NCBI GenBank assembly: GCA_963605745.1
Contig: CAVCWT010000002.1
Location: 66,151-130,150, forward strand
Direction: 5' to 3'
Length of the DNA stretch: 64,000 bases
Source of the DNA: CAG-791 sp963605745
GTDB taxonomy: Bacteria; Bacillota; Clostridia; Lachnospirales; Lachnospiraceae
The notes below the pieces were generated by a model that ran no database searches, was not told the DNA's origin, and saw nothing but the letters and a program-made list of their open reading frames with translations. Every line of letters begins with the position of its first letter. Positions within the stretch are counted from its first letter, which is position 1. The position numbers and the translations under genes are program-made. Of the stretch, positions 54,156 through 62,359 are shown in pieces.

Positions 54156-56552
54156 CTACATCGCGCCTTTTTTGTAATGCCCGTTGGTAAATTCCAAAGA
54201 CTCCGGCTGTTCCACAGCCATGCCTTTTTGAATTCCGAGGAATCTGCGCAGTACAGGAGCAATCTCCCCTTTCGATTCCGTCGTAAAGCTGATCAAAATA
54301 CAGCCAACCTTTTGCAGCAAAGGATCTTTTACGAATTTATGAAGTGATGTCGGAACACTGTTGTAAATGACATTCTGACAGTGATGGCAATCCGTCAGAA
54401 CCGGAAACTCCGCTCCGGTCCGATCCCAGAGGCGGTAATAGCTCATGCCTTCCTGCGGGATGCACCTTTCGCTGGTCTTCCGGACGCATCCGGCGCTCAT
54501 CATAAGAGGAATCCGGCCATACACCATGAGAATCTTGTCCGTATAACTCTCATAAACAGTGTTCATTTCATAGCGGTCCAGCTCCAGCGGCAGCACCATT
54601 TGGAGACTTCCGGTACCGACCGTTTCCCACGCATTCTTCAGAACGCGCTCACTTTCACGGTTCCATGCGTAGAGCATACTGTCCGCAATAACCGCCTTAT
54701 CATACTCTCTTTCCCTGAGAATTTCCAGTTCTTCCAACGATCTTGTAATAAATCCGTAAAAAATATCACCATATTTTGTGATATAGTCCCGAATCCACTG
54801 ACGGTTCGACTCCCGCAAAATATACGGCAGCGCTGCCAGTACCGGCAGATCGCAGTGTTTTTTCTCCTGCAGGATTCTGAAAACACTTTCCGGATTGTCA
54901 CGAACCGCTCCATCCAGAACAAGGGCGGCGTGCTCTTCGTTTTCCCGGATCTCTTCCAGCACGGCCTTTGCCTGCTCTTCATTCTGAACCATGACAAGGC
55001 AGCTCCACGGTCTTTTCTCCTGCTCCTCTTCCGTCTCGGTTCCGCCTGTTCCGATCCCGCAGGTTTCAATTCCGGCTGTTTTGATTCCGGCCGTTTTGGA
55101 TTCGCCTGTTCCGCTTTCTGTTTTCTGTGCGTTTCCATTCGCATTGAGGGCTTCTGCGTAATGCGCCGCTTGTCCTGCATCCTGCAAAGGGGTCGTATTT
55201 TGCGTCGCCCGCAGGGCTGCTGCCAGATTCTCCAGAGCACTCCGCCTCAGCTCTCCCAACGCAGATACTGCAAGGAACGACTGCTCATCGGTATCGATCT
55301 CAAGGCGTTCAAAGGCAAAGGACGAATTTCCCGTTTTCGACAGTTTCCCCGCAATGTCCTCCCGGCTAAGGGCCCGGTTTCTTGCGGGCGCGGCAACAAG
55401 CTCCGTTGTACTCTCTGCGCAGCAGTCCTCCTGTCCTTTGACAAAGACGCGAAGCCTTACGCTTTCATTACAATGAATGTAAGCCTCCCCGCAGATCTGA
55501 ATCTGACGGTTCTCCTCCAGATACTGCCTTCGGATGCGCTCTAACAGCGCATCTTCTGCTCCTTTGTAGCCCGGCTCATGAATGGTGAGCATGGACCTTC
55601 CGTTTCTCGAATGATAATACCCCTGGCACAGATCTGCCCGGATGTACAGACTCTTCAGATCCCGCAGATCTTCCTTATCAATCTGCCATTTGCCGGGCCG
55701 CCCCTTCTCATCCCAGGCATAAAACCGGTCAATGTACTTGCGGTAAACAGCCACTGTGCCGGCCACGTATTCCGGCTTCTTCATTCTCCCTTCAATTTTA
55801 AAGGAATCAATTCCGGCATCGATGAGCTCCGGCAGGATCTCCAGAACACACATATCCCGCATCGAAATCGGATAGCACCTGCCGTCCTTTCCCGCAGGCT
55901 CTCCCTTCTCATTCCGGATCTCATATGGCAGGCGGCAGGGACCGGCGCATCTGCCCCGGTTGCCGCTTCGTCCTCCTAAAAAGCTCGACATCAGGCACCG
56001 CCCGGAATAGGAATAGCACATCGCACCGTGGATAAAGCTCTCGATTTCGATGTCCTCTTCCTTTAGCAAACGGATTTCCTGCAAGGACAATTCTCTTGCC
56101 GGCACAACGCGGACAAAGCCCTGCTCCTTCAGGAAACGAACAGCCTCCCGCCCCATCACCGACATCTGTGTGCTGGCATGCAGCTCAAGGCCAGGACAGC
56201 GCCTTTTGATGCTGGCTGCAACGCCCAGATCCTGCACAATGACGCCGTCCAGACCAGCCTCATACATGTGCAAAACAAAGCTCTCCAGCTCTTCCAGCTC
56301 CGCTTGCCTTGTCAGTACATTCACCGTGAGATAAACCCGCATTCCGAACAAATGCGCCTGTCCGATCACTGCCTTCAGCTGATCCTCGTCAAAATTATCT
56401 GCATAGGCTCTCGCCCCGAATTGCTGCCCTGCCAGATAAACAGCGTCCGCCCCGGCATTCACGGCTCCCCGAAACGCCTCCATATTGCCGGCAGGTGCCA
56501 AAAGCTCCACTCGTTTGCCGTTTTTGATTGCCTGTTCTGTCTGATTCGTCAT
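54156..56552 (-). CDS. U32 family peptidase / RlhA-like rRNA hydroxylase with DUF3656
   Basis: About 798 residues. The U32 domain has VELLAPAGNMEAFRGAVNAGADAVYLAG, HASTQMSV, ESFIHGAMCYSYSGRC and the Cys-rich NRGRCAGPCRLPY, whose cysteines (with later ones in CHHCQ) may bind an iron-sulfur cluster as in RlhA. A DUF3656-type region follows. RlhA hydroxylates C2501 of 23S rRNA; equivalence here is inference. A linker (about 479-503) has 5-residue units of the KTAGI type from a 15-bp repeat (55042-55116). The ATG at 56552 follows AGGA; another ATG is two codons upstream. Confidence 0.9.
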   Translation of the reverse strand: MTNQTEQAIKNGKRVELLAPAGNMEAFRGAVNAGADAVYLAGQQFGARAYADNFDEDQLKAVIGQAHLFGMRVYLTVNVLTRQAELEELESFVLHMYEAGLDGVIVQDLGVAASIKRRCPGLELHASTQMSVMGREAVRFLKEQGFVRVVPARELSLQEIRLLKEEDIEIESFIHGAMCYSYSGRCLMSSFLGGRSGNRGRCAGPCRLPYEIRNEKGEPAGKDGRCYPISMRDMCVLEILPELIDAGIDSFKIEGRMKKPEYVAGTVAVYRKYIDRFYAWDEKGRPGKWQIDKEDLRDLKSLYIRADLCQGYYHSRNGRSMLTIHEPGYKGAEDALLERIRRQYLEENRQIQICGEAYIHCNESVRLRVFVKGQEDCCAESTTELVAAPARNRALSREDIAGKLSKTGNSSFAFERLEIDTDEQSFLAVSALGELRRSALENLAAALRATQNTTPLQDAGQAAHYAEALNANGNAQKTESGTGESKTAGIKTAGIETCGIGTGGTETEEEQEKRPWSCLVMVQNEEQAKAVLEEIRENEEHAALVLDGAVRDNPESVFRILQEKKHCDLPVLAALPYILRESNRQWIRDYITKYGDIFYGFITRSLEELEILREREYDKAVIADSMLYAWNRESERVLKNAWETVGTGSLQMVLPLELDRYEMNTVYESYTDKILMVYGRIPLMMSAGCVRKTSERCIPQEGMSYYRLWDRTGAEFPVLTDCHHCQNVIYNSVPTSLHKFVKDPLLQKVGCILISFTTESKGEIAPVLRRFLGIQKGMAVEQPESLEFTNGHYKKGAM

Positions 56553-56652
56553 GTGCATTTCCTATCCGGTTCATGATGCATCCGATTCGTAAACATAGTG
56601 AAAAATGTTTCGTCTGATTCCCCACTGCAAATCGATAAAGTCTCACTCATTC

Positions 56653-56687
56653 AAAAGGGCATCGGATCTCCTCCGATGCCCCCTTTT
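56653..56687. terminator. Bidirectional-looking intrinsic terminator after zapA
   Basis: AAAAGGGCATCGGA (56653-56666) pairs with TCCGATGCC(C)CCTTTT (56672-56687) around TCTCC. A/T flanks on both sides allow termination in either direction. It isolates zapA from the U32 gene. Confidence 0.75.
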
Positions 56688-56744
56688 GTGATCTGCTTTC
56701 GATACAGTGTTCTCAACATAGCCAGCGCAGCGTTTTCCAAAGAA

Positions 56745-56800
56745 CGAGTACAGCGTTTGCAAAATAGTTTGCAAAATAACGAGTACAGCGTTTGAAAATA
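56745..56800. repeat. Family B short repeats, two units plus a fragment
   Basis: CGAGTACAGCGTTTGCAAAATA at 56745-56766, a TTTGCAAAATA fragment at 56768-56778, and CGAGTACAGCGTTTGAAAATA at 56780-56800. Related copies are at 58513-58556, 26731-26753 and 18757-18777. It lies downstream of zapA. Confidence 0.75.
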
Positions 56801-56823
56801 AACTACCCCTTACCGCAGATCCC

Positions 56824-57252
56824 TTACAGCTTCTTGTCGTCCTTGCGTGTTTTCAGCTCAGTTTCCAGCCGAATGACCTTTTTCTCGTTCTCGCCATTCT
56901 CCTCACGCAGCGCCTTCAGATCCTTTTCCGCCTTCTCCAGTTTCATCTGCGTTGCAATCAGCTCATGCTTGAGATCATAAAGATCCTTCTCTCTCGTTGC
57001 ACTGTCCTGGCGCAGCTCTTCTTTTTCCTGCTGCATGCGAAAATAGTCATCTGCAATATTGATCTGCAGCAGAACATTTCGAAAATCTGTACTCAGCCTG
57101 GTGTAGCTGTCACTCTTTCGCAGCTCCGAAATCTTACTGTTCAGATAGGATGCCACTTTCTGAATATACTCTTCGCTCTCGATGCCGGAAATGGTATAAA
57201 CCTTTCCGTCGATGATCACCTCTGCATCGGTTCTTGCTCCATTTGCTGCCAT
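56824..57252 (-). CDS. zapA: Cell division protein ZapA
   Basis: A 142-residue protein with the ZapA head (AEVIIDGKVYTISGIESEEYIQKVASYLNSKI) followed by a long C-terminal coiled coil (about 70-140) ending in KTRKDDKKL. It bundles FtsZ filaments at the division site. The coiled coil is longer than in short Bacillus ZapA. AAGGGG lies 7 nt before the ATG. It is near the SEDS-PBP pair but separated from it by a terminator. Confidence 0.9.
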   Translation of the reverse strand: MAANGARTDAEVIIDGKVYTISGIESEEYIQKVASYLNSKISELRKSDSYTRLSTDFRNVLLQINIADDYFRMQQEKEELRQDSATREKDLYDLKHELIATQMKLEKAEKDLKALREENGENEKKVIRLETELKTRKDDKKL

Positions 57253-57310
57253 TGCGTTACCCCTTTGTAGTAGTCTGCATATCCATTCAGCACTCCCATC
57301 TCAAATGCTG

Positions 57311-57427
57311 CGCATTTTCGATGTGGCTGGCCACAGGCCCTTCGGGCCTTGGCCACCTGCCTGTTTCAATCAGAAATTCGTCTGCGGGGCACCCGATTTC
57401 TGTTGAAACAGGCAGGTGCTGAACAGA
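57311..57427. repeat. Structured multi-hairpin intergenic element (family A), copy 2
   Basis: Hairpin GGCCA-AGGCCC with a TTC loop and GGGCCT-TGGCC (57329-57354), then a long stem from CACCTGCCTGTTTCAA to TTGAAACAGGCAGGTG (57354-57418). It ends GTGCTGAACAGAT. Compared with 8451-8573, paired positions differ on both sides (CGG/CCG there, CTG/CAG here). It lies between ruvB and zapA. Confidence 0.87.
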
Positions 57428-57435
57428 TAAAAACA

Positions 57436-58446
57436 TTATAAATCTTCGTTCTCCGGGAATTCAAGTCCCAGGTGCTCGTAGGCAGTCCGCGTTGCAACGC
57501 GCCCTCTGGGTGTTCGGTTCAGCAGTCCGTTCTGCAGCAAATACGGCTCCACAACGTCCTCGATGGTACCGGCATCCTCCCCGATGGCTGCCGCCAGGGT
57601 ATCCAGACCCGCAGGACCTCCCCCAAAGTTCTGAATGAGTGTCAGCAGAATCCTTCGGTCATTTCGGTCCAATCCCATGGGGTCCACATCCATCAGGTCC
57701 AGTGCCGTCTGTGCTACCTCCTTGGTCACCACACCATCAAACCGAACCTGAGCATAATCCCGGACTCTTTTCAGGATCCGGTTTGCAAGGCGAGGTGTTC
57801 CGCGAGAGCGTTTGGCCATTTCGACAGCCCCTTCTTCCTCCACAGAAACCCCCAGCTTTGCCGCAGAATGCAGGATAATCTCTTTTAACTCCGGCACCTG
57901 ATAAAATTCCAGTCTCTGGATCATTCCAAAACGGTCACGAAGAGGCGCGGACAACAATCCCGCTCTCGTGGTTGCACCCACCAGCGTGAATTTCGGCAGT
58001 TCCAGACGAATGGATTTGGCGGCCGAGCCCTTGCCGATCATGATATCGATGGCAAAATCCTCCATGGCAGGATACAGGACCTCTTCTACCTGTTTGTTCA
58101 GGCGGTGAATTTCATCCACAAAGAGGATATCCCCAGCCTTCAGTCCATTCAGGATGGCCGCCATCTCACCAGGTTTCTCAATGGCCGGGCCGCTCGTTAT
58201 TTTGATATGAACGCCCATCTCGTTGGCCAGAATCTGGGCCAGCGTTGTCTTGCCAAGGCCGGGCGGGCCATAGAACAGAATATGATCCAGCGGCTCTTCG
58301 CGAAGCTTTGCTGCCTCGATTGCCACACTGACACTGTCCTTGATTTTGGTCTGGCCGATATAGTCCTTCAGCTTCTGCGGGCGAAGAGAACTCTCAATCT
58401 TCTCATCCTCCTTTGTGAAGCTGGTTTCAATCATGCGTTTTTCCAC
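57436..58446 (-). CDS. ruvB: Holliday junction branch migration helicase RuvB
   Basis: A 336-residue AAA+ motor. It has RPQKLKDYIGQ, Walker A FYGPPGLGKTTLA, Walker B LFVDEIHRL, sensor GATTRAGLLSAPLRDRFG and the winged-helix end TPRGRVATRTAYEHLG. GTG start at 58446 with AGGAGA 5 nt upstream; an ATG lies four codons inside. It works with RuvA (upstream) and a resolvase such as RecU. Confidence 0.98.
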   Translation of the reverse strand: MEKRMIETSFTKEDEKIESSLRPQKLKDYIGQTKIKDSVSVAIEAAKLREEPLDHILFYGPPGLGKTTLAQILANEMGVHIKITSGPAIEKPGEMAAILNGLKAGDILFVDEIHRLNKQVEEVLYPAMEDFAIDIMIGKGSAAKSIRLELPKFTLVGATTRAGLLSAPLRDRFGMIQRLEFYQVPELKEIILHSAAKLGVSVEEEGAVEMAKRSRGTPRLANRILKRVRDYAQVRFDGVVTKEVAQTALDLMDVDPMGLDRNDRRILLTLIQNFGGGPAGLDTLAAAIGEDAGTIEDVVEPYLLQNGLLNRTPRGRVATRTAYEHLGLEFPENEDL

Positions 58447-58512
58447 AAAACTCTCCTGTCATCCATGAGTGTCTGCTTTTTGCAGCCTGCTGCATCCTGA
58501 TGAAGCGGTGCA

Positions 58513-58556
58513 CCAGTACGTCGTTTACATAATAACCAGTACAACGTTTGTAAAAT
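58513..58556. repeat. Family B short repeats, two units
   Basis: CCAGTACGTCGTTTACATAATA (58513-58534) and CCAGTACAACGTTTGTAAAAT (58536-58556) are adjacent near-copies in the 125-nt spacer between ruvA and ruvB. A related single unit is at 18757-18777. Confidence 0.75.
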
Positions 58557-58571
58557 TGCTGTCCCGGTATC

Positions 58572-59204
58572 TTATCCCAGGAATGCCAGTGCCTTGCTGA
58601 GGAATGCCTGAACATCGGCGCCTTCCATGCCTTCCTGTCTGCCGGCCTCCCGGACGGCCTTAGAGGCCTCTCCTCTGCCGTAGCCAAGTGCCGTCAAGGC
58701 CTCCACCGCCTCTGCCGCAGCTCCGGACTCAGTGATTTCTCCCAGGGATCCGCCGGCCTCCCTTCCTGCCGTTTCCAGTGCCGAAGGATCCGTCAGTTCC
58801 AGCTTGTCATGGAGCTCCAGAACCAGGCGCTCGGCCGTTTTTTTGCCGATTCCGGGTGCTCTGGAAATCATCTTGGCATCACCGGACAAAATAGCAAAAA
58901 TAAGATCCTCTGCACTCATCGCAGACAACAAGGACAATGCACCCTTGGGGCCGATGCCGCTGACTGTGATCAGGCGCTTGAACAGGGTCAGCTCCTCTCT
59001 TGAGAGAAAGCCGAACAGGGTCACATCCGCTTCCCGGCCAACACTCATATACGTATAAACGTGAACCAGCTCGCCCTCCGTAACGGATGCCAGTGCGCGC
59101 ACCGCCTCCGTGCTCATATTCACATCAAAACCGATTCCGTTTACATTCAGAACAACGCCGCTGTCCGCGCAGCTCTCCACCGTCCCTGTCAAGGATGCGA
59201 TCAT
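58572..59204 (-). CDS. ruvA: Holliday junction DNA helicase subunit RuvA
   Basis: A 210-residue protein with an N-terminal OB-fold (MIASLTGTVESCADSGVVLN), two helix-hairpin-helix motifs (LITVSGIGPKGALSLLS and ISRAPGIGKKTAERLVLEL) and a C-terminal domain III (AVEALTALGYGRGEASKAV) that touches RuvB. AAAGGG lies 9 nt before the ATG. It is followed by ruvB and preceded by a possible LexA site. Confidence 0.98.
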   Translation of the reverse strand: MIASLTGTVESCADSGVVLNVNGIGFDVNMSTEAVRALASVTEGELVHVYTYMSVGREADVTLFGFLSREELTLFKRLITVSGIGPKGALSLLSAMSAEDLIFAILSGDAKMISRAPGIGKKTAERLVLELHDKLELTDPSALETAGREAGGSLGEITESGAAAEAVEALTALGYGRGEASKAVREAGRQEGMEGADVQAFLSKALAFLG

Positions 59205-59230
59205 AGGTCATAACCCTTTCGTATATTTTT

Positions 59231-59244
59231 CGAAATAACGTTCG
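59231..59244. promoter_or_regulatory. Possible LexA (SOS) box upstream of ruvAB
   Basis: On the minus strand CGAACGTTATTTCG resembles the Gram-positive SOS box CGAAC-N4-GTTCG with one half-site mismatch (TTTCG). It lies 27 nt upstream of the ruvA ATG, in the divergent spacer. Confidence 0.45.
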
Positions 59245-59265
59245 ATCACCACAGTTTACCATGTT

Positions 59266-59294
59266 TTGATTTGTTATGGTATTCTTTTTATATC
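59266..59294 (+). promoter_or_regulatory. Promoter for the plus-strand phosphatase
   Basis: TTGATT (59266-59271) and TATATC (59289-59294) are 17 bp apart and about 40 nt upstream of the start codon. Confidence 0.5.
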
Positions 59295-59332
59295 TGTTTG
59301 TATCTGTTTAACAAAAGGAGGAAATGACGTTC

Positions 59333-60085
59333 ATGCGCATTATATTCATTCGTCACGCAGAACCGGATTATGCCAACAATACTCTGACCCCGCGCGGCTT
59401 TAAGGAAGCTGAGCTCCTCTCTTCCCGCGTCCCCCACTGGACGGTAGATCGTTTTTATTCTTCGCCGCTTGCGCGGGCCAAGCTGACTGCTGAGCCCTCC
59501 CTTCGCATTATGGGACGCACCGCCGAAATTGTAGATTGGATGCAGGAATTCTCTTATGCCATCATCGATCCTGTCACCGGACAAAAACAGGTTCCCTGGG
59601 ATTTCATGCCGCAGTACTGGACTGCGGAAACGCAGCTGTTCGATAAGAACGATTTTTACCGTCATCCCCTCTTGCAGAGTAATCCGGAATATGAAAAGGC
59701 TGTCCTGAATCTGCGCACCGGTCTGGATTCGATTCTGGCGGAATACGGTTATCACCGAAAGGATGGCTACTATGAGGCGGAGGAAGAGAAAACCCGCGGC
59801 GATGACGATGTGACCATCGTATTTTTTGCACATCTGGGTGCCAATCTGGAGGCGATTGGATATCTGCTGGACATTTCGCCCGTTGTTTTGCAGCAGGCGG
59901 TCTATCTCGCTCCGACCTCGGTGTGCATTCTCAACAGCGAAAAGCGCCAGTGCGGCAGCATCCCGGATAACACGCCGGCCATTGCCATGTTCCGCGCGCA
60001 GGTTCTGGGGGATGTGCATCATCTGCTGCAGGCCGGGCAGCCGCTGTCGGAGTCTGGGTCGTTTGCAAAGGTTCTGAGTTTATAA
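59333..60085 (+). CDS. Histidine phosphatase superfamily protein
   Basis: About 250 residues, the only plus-strand gene. It has the phosphohistidine motif IIFIRHAEP at the N-terminus and a second catalytic His in VFFAHLGANLEAIGYLL, with the RFYSSPLARAK pattern between. Members act as phosphoglycerate mutase-like or sugar/nucleotide phosphatases; the substrate is unknown. The ATG at 59333 starts directly with MRIIFIRH and is 11 nt after AGGAGG; an ATG at 59324 is only 2 nt from it. A 63-bp array starts right after the stop. Confidence 0.88.
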   Translation: MRIIFIRHAEPDYANNTLTPRGFKEAELLSSRVPHWTVDRFYSSPLARAKLTAEPSLRIMGRTAEIVDWMQEFSYAIIDPVTGQKQVPWDFMPQYWTAETQLFDKNDFYRHPLLQSNPEYEKAVLNLRTGLDSILAEYGYHRKDGYYEAEEEKTRGDDDVTIVFFAHLGANLEAIGYLLDISPVVLQQAVYLAPTSVCILNSEKRQCGSIPDNTPAIAMFRAQVLGDVHHLLQAGQPLSESGSFAKVLSL

Positions 60086-60090
60086 GCTGC

Positions 60091-60389
60091 TTCCGCACCT
60101 GGCGCATCCGGATAATTTGCTTCGCAATTCATCCGGAGCCATCTAAATTGCGCTTCCGCACCTGGCGCATCCGGATAATTTGCTTCGCAATTCATCCGGA
60201 GCCATCTAAATTGCGCTTCCGCACCTGGCGCATCCGGATAATTTGCTTCGCAATTCATCCGGAGCCATCTAAATTGCGCTTCCGCACCTGGCGCATCCGG
60301 ATAATTTGCTTCGCAATTCATCCGGAGCCATCTAAATTGCGCTTCCGCACCTGGCACATCCGGATAATTTGCTTCGCAATTCATCCGGA
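60091..60389. repeat. 63-bp tandem repeat array, five units
   Basis: TTCCGCACCTGG starts at 60091, 60154, 60217, 60280 and 60343; the period is exactly 63 bp and the units are nearly identical. Each holds a hairpin, GGATAATTTGC-TTC-GCAATTCATCC. Because 63 is a multiple of three, frames stay open on both strands, but no start site, ribosome site or codon pattern supports a protein. The region 60086-60503 holds only this array and hairpins. Confidence 0.92.
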
Positions 60390-60394
60390 TGTGT

Positions 60395-60483
60395 TTGGTC
60401 AGACGAGCTTTCGCTCGCTGACCAACGCTGAATAGAAAAAGACGAATCCTTCCGCAAGCGGGGATTCGTCTTTTCTATTCAGC
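60395..60483. terminator. Two hairpins forming a terminator between convergent genes
   Basis: First hairpin TTGGTCAG...CTGACCAA with inner CGAGC/GCTCG (60395-60426). Second is a 22-bp stem, GCTGAATAGAAAA... with ...TTTTCTATTCAGC (60427-60449 and 60462-60483), one bulged A. It separates the phosphatase (+) from leuD (-). Confidence 0.75.
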
Positions 60484-60503
60484 GCCAGCTGCTGCAGCGC
60501 TTC

Positions 60504-60992
60504 TTACTTATTGTTCACGTAGTTGATGAGTCCCCCTGCGTCGATGAGTCCTTGCATGAAGGGCGGGAAGGCCTGTCCTTCGTAGGTTTTGCCTGTGGTT
60601 TCGTCGGTGATGATGCCGCTATCAAAGTTCACCGATACCACATGATCCTGTTCGATCTCTGCGGCTGCTTCCTTGCATTCAATGATCGGAAGGCCGATGT
60701 TGATCGCGTTGCGATAGAAAATTCTGGCGAAGGTTTCTGCAATGACGCAGGATACGCCGGCCGCCTTGATGGCAATCGGTGCGTGCTCGCGTGAGGAGCC
60801 GCAGCCAAAGTTCTTGCCGGCAACAATGATGTCACCTGCCTTCACGTTCTGAATAAAGCTCTTATCAATATCCTCCATGCAATGTGCTGCCAGCTCAGAG
60901 GGTTCTGAGGTTGCCAGATATCTTGCAGGAATGATTACATCGGTGTCTACGTTGTCACCAAATCTGAATACTCGTCCTTTTGCTGCTTCCAT
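60504..60992 (-). CDS. leuD: 3-isopropylmalate dehydratase small subunit
   Basis: A 162-residue swivelling domain of isopropylmalate isomerase (leucine synthesis). It has FGDNVDTDVIIPARYL, GKNFGCGSSREHAPIAIKAAG and FYRNAINIGLP. This short type pairs with the 420-residue LeuC encoded 23 nt upstream. AAGGA precedes the ATG. Confidence 0.96.
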   Translation of the reverse strand: MEAAKGRVFRFGDNVDTDVIIPARYLATSEPSELAAHCMEDIDKSFIQNVKAGDIIVAGKNFGCGSSREHAPIAIKAAGVSCVIAETFARIFYRNAINIGLPIIECKEAAAEIEQDHVVSVNFDSGIITDETTGKTYEGQAFPPFMQGLIDAGGLINYVNNK

Positions 60993-61015
60993 ATCGAATC
61001 CTTTCCACTCAGTTA

Positions 61016-62284
61016 CTATTCGGCCATCACGGCACGGGGGTCAGCAATCACACCGGCAATGGCCGATGCTGCTGCCGTTGCAGGGCTTGCCAGGTAAATT
61101 TCCGAAGTGGTATCGCCCATTCTGCCCACAAAGTTCCGGTTGGTTGTAGACACGCAGCGCTCACCGGCAGCCAGAATTCCCATGTAGCCTCCAAGACACG
61201 GTCCGCAGGTCGGCGTCGACACAACAGCACCTGCATTCAGGAAGATTTCCAGCAGTCCTTCCTTCATGGCCTGCATATAAATCTGATTCGTTGCCGGGAT
61301 AATGATGCAGCGCATTCCCTCTGCAATATGACGTCCCTTCAGAATCTGGGCAGCAGCTCTCAGATCACTGATGCGGCCGTTCGTGCAGGAGCCGATGACT
61401 ACCTGATCAATCTTAATCTCCGGAATCTCATCGAAGGTCTTTGCGTTCTCCGGCAGATGCGGGAAGGAAACCGTCGGCTGAATCTGGGAAAGATCAATTT
61501 CGTAGGTCTTTTCATATTCAGCATCCTCATCCGGCGTAAAGATCACGCCCTCTCCTGCGCCGTGCTCCTTTTCATAGGCAAGGGTCTTGTCATCGACAGG
61601 GAAAATACCGTTCTTGCCGCCGGCTTCGATGGCCATGTTGGAAATGGTAAAGCGGTCATCCATGGAAAGAGATGCTACGCCGGGACCTGTGAATTCCATC
61701 GACTGATACAGTGCACCGTCTACACCGATCATTCCAATGATGTGAAGGATCACATCTTTGCCGCTGACATACGCCGGCAGCTCTCCTGTCAGATGAAACT
61801 GAATCGCAGAAGGAACCTTGAACCATGCCTTTCCGGTTGCCATTCCTGCTGCCATATCCGTTGAGCCAACGCCGGTGGAAAAGGCACCCAGTGCGCCGTA
61901 GGTACATGTGTGGGAGTCTGCACCGATGATCACATCGCCGGGTGCAACCAATCCTTTCTCCGGCAGGAGGGCGTGCTCGATTCCCATCTGTCCAACCTCA
62001 AAATAGTTGGTAATCTCATTACGTTTTGCAAACTCACGGACGCATTTGCAGTTCTCTGCAGACTTAATATCCTTTGCAGGTACGAAATGATCCGGTACCA
62101 GTGCGATTTTATCTTTATCAAAAACGCCGTCCTTTTTGAAACGGTTCATTTCCTTGATTGCAACCGGTGCAGTAATGTCATTTCCCAGCACCAGATCCAG
62201 ATCAGCCTCGATCAGCTGTCCGGCCTTTACCTCAGGAAGATTCGCGCGGCGAGCGAGAATCTTCTGTGTCATTGTCATTCCCAT
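61016..62284 (-). CDS. leuC: 3-isopropylmalate dehydratase large subunit
   Basis: A 422-residue aconitase-family enzyme with a 4Fe-4S cluster; the cluster Cys residues lie in VIGSCTNGR and in TPTCGPCLGG. It also has GADSHTCTYGALGAFSTGVGSTD. It converts 2-isopropylmalate to 3-isopropylmalate with LeuD. It is the shorter, archaeal/Clostridial-type LeuC. AGGAGG lies 5 nt before the ATG. A strong terminator hairpin sits 20 nt upstream of the start. Confidence 0.96.
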   Translation of the reverse strand: MGMTMTQKILARRANLPEVKAGQLIEADLDLVLGNDITAPVAIKEMNRFKKDGVFDKDKIALVPDHFVPAKDIKSAENCKCVREFAKRNEITNYFEVGQMGIEHALLPEKGLVAPGDVIIGADSHTCTYGALGAFSTGVGSTDMAAGMATGKAWFKVPSAIQFHLTGELPAYVSGKDVILHIIGMIGVDGALYQSMEFTGPGVASLSMDDRFTISNMAIEAGGKNGIFPVDDKTLAYEKEHGAGEGVIFTPDEDAEYEKTYEIDLSQIQPTVSFPHLPENAKTFDEIPEIKIDQVVIGSCTNGRISDLRAAAQILKGRHIAEGMRCIIIPATNQIYMQAMKEGLLEIFLNAGAVVSTPTCGPCLGGYMGILAAGERCVSTTNRNFVGRMGDTTSEIYLASPATAAASAIAGVIADPRAVMAE

Positions 62285-62304
62285 TGCAGCCTCCTGGAGT
62301 ACAG

Positions 62305-62342
62305 AAAAAGGGGCAGGGGAGATGATCTCCTCTGCCCCTTTT
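62305..62342 (-). terminator. Strong terminator/attenuator immediately upstream of leuC
   Basis: Arms AAAAGGGGCAGGGGAGAT (62306-62323) and ATCTCCTCTGCCCCTTTT (62325-62342) are near-perfect complements. On the minus strand TTTTTCTG follows the stem. Its position 20 nt before the leuC ATG fits either the end of the ilvC transcript or a leader attenuator. Confidence 0.85.
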
Positions 62343-62359
62343 CATTGATGTATTTTCTT

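Noticed and set aside
60019..60384. 121-residue minus-strand frame with 21-residue repeats
   Set aside because: It is created by the 63-bp array because its period is a multiple of three; no ribosome site or non-repeat sequence supports it.
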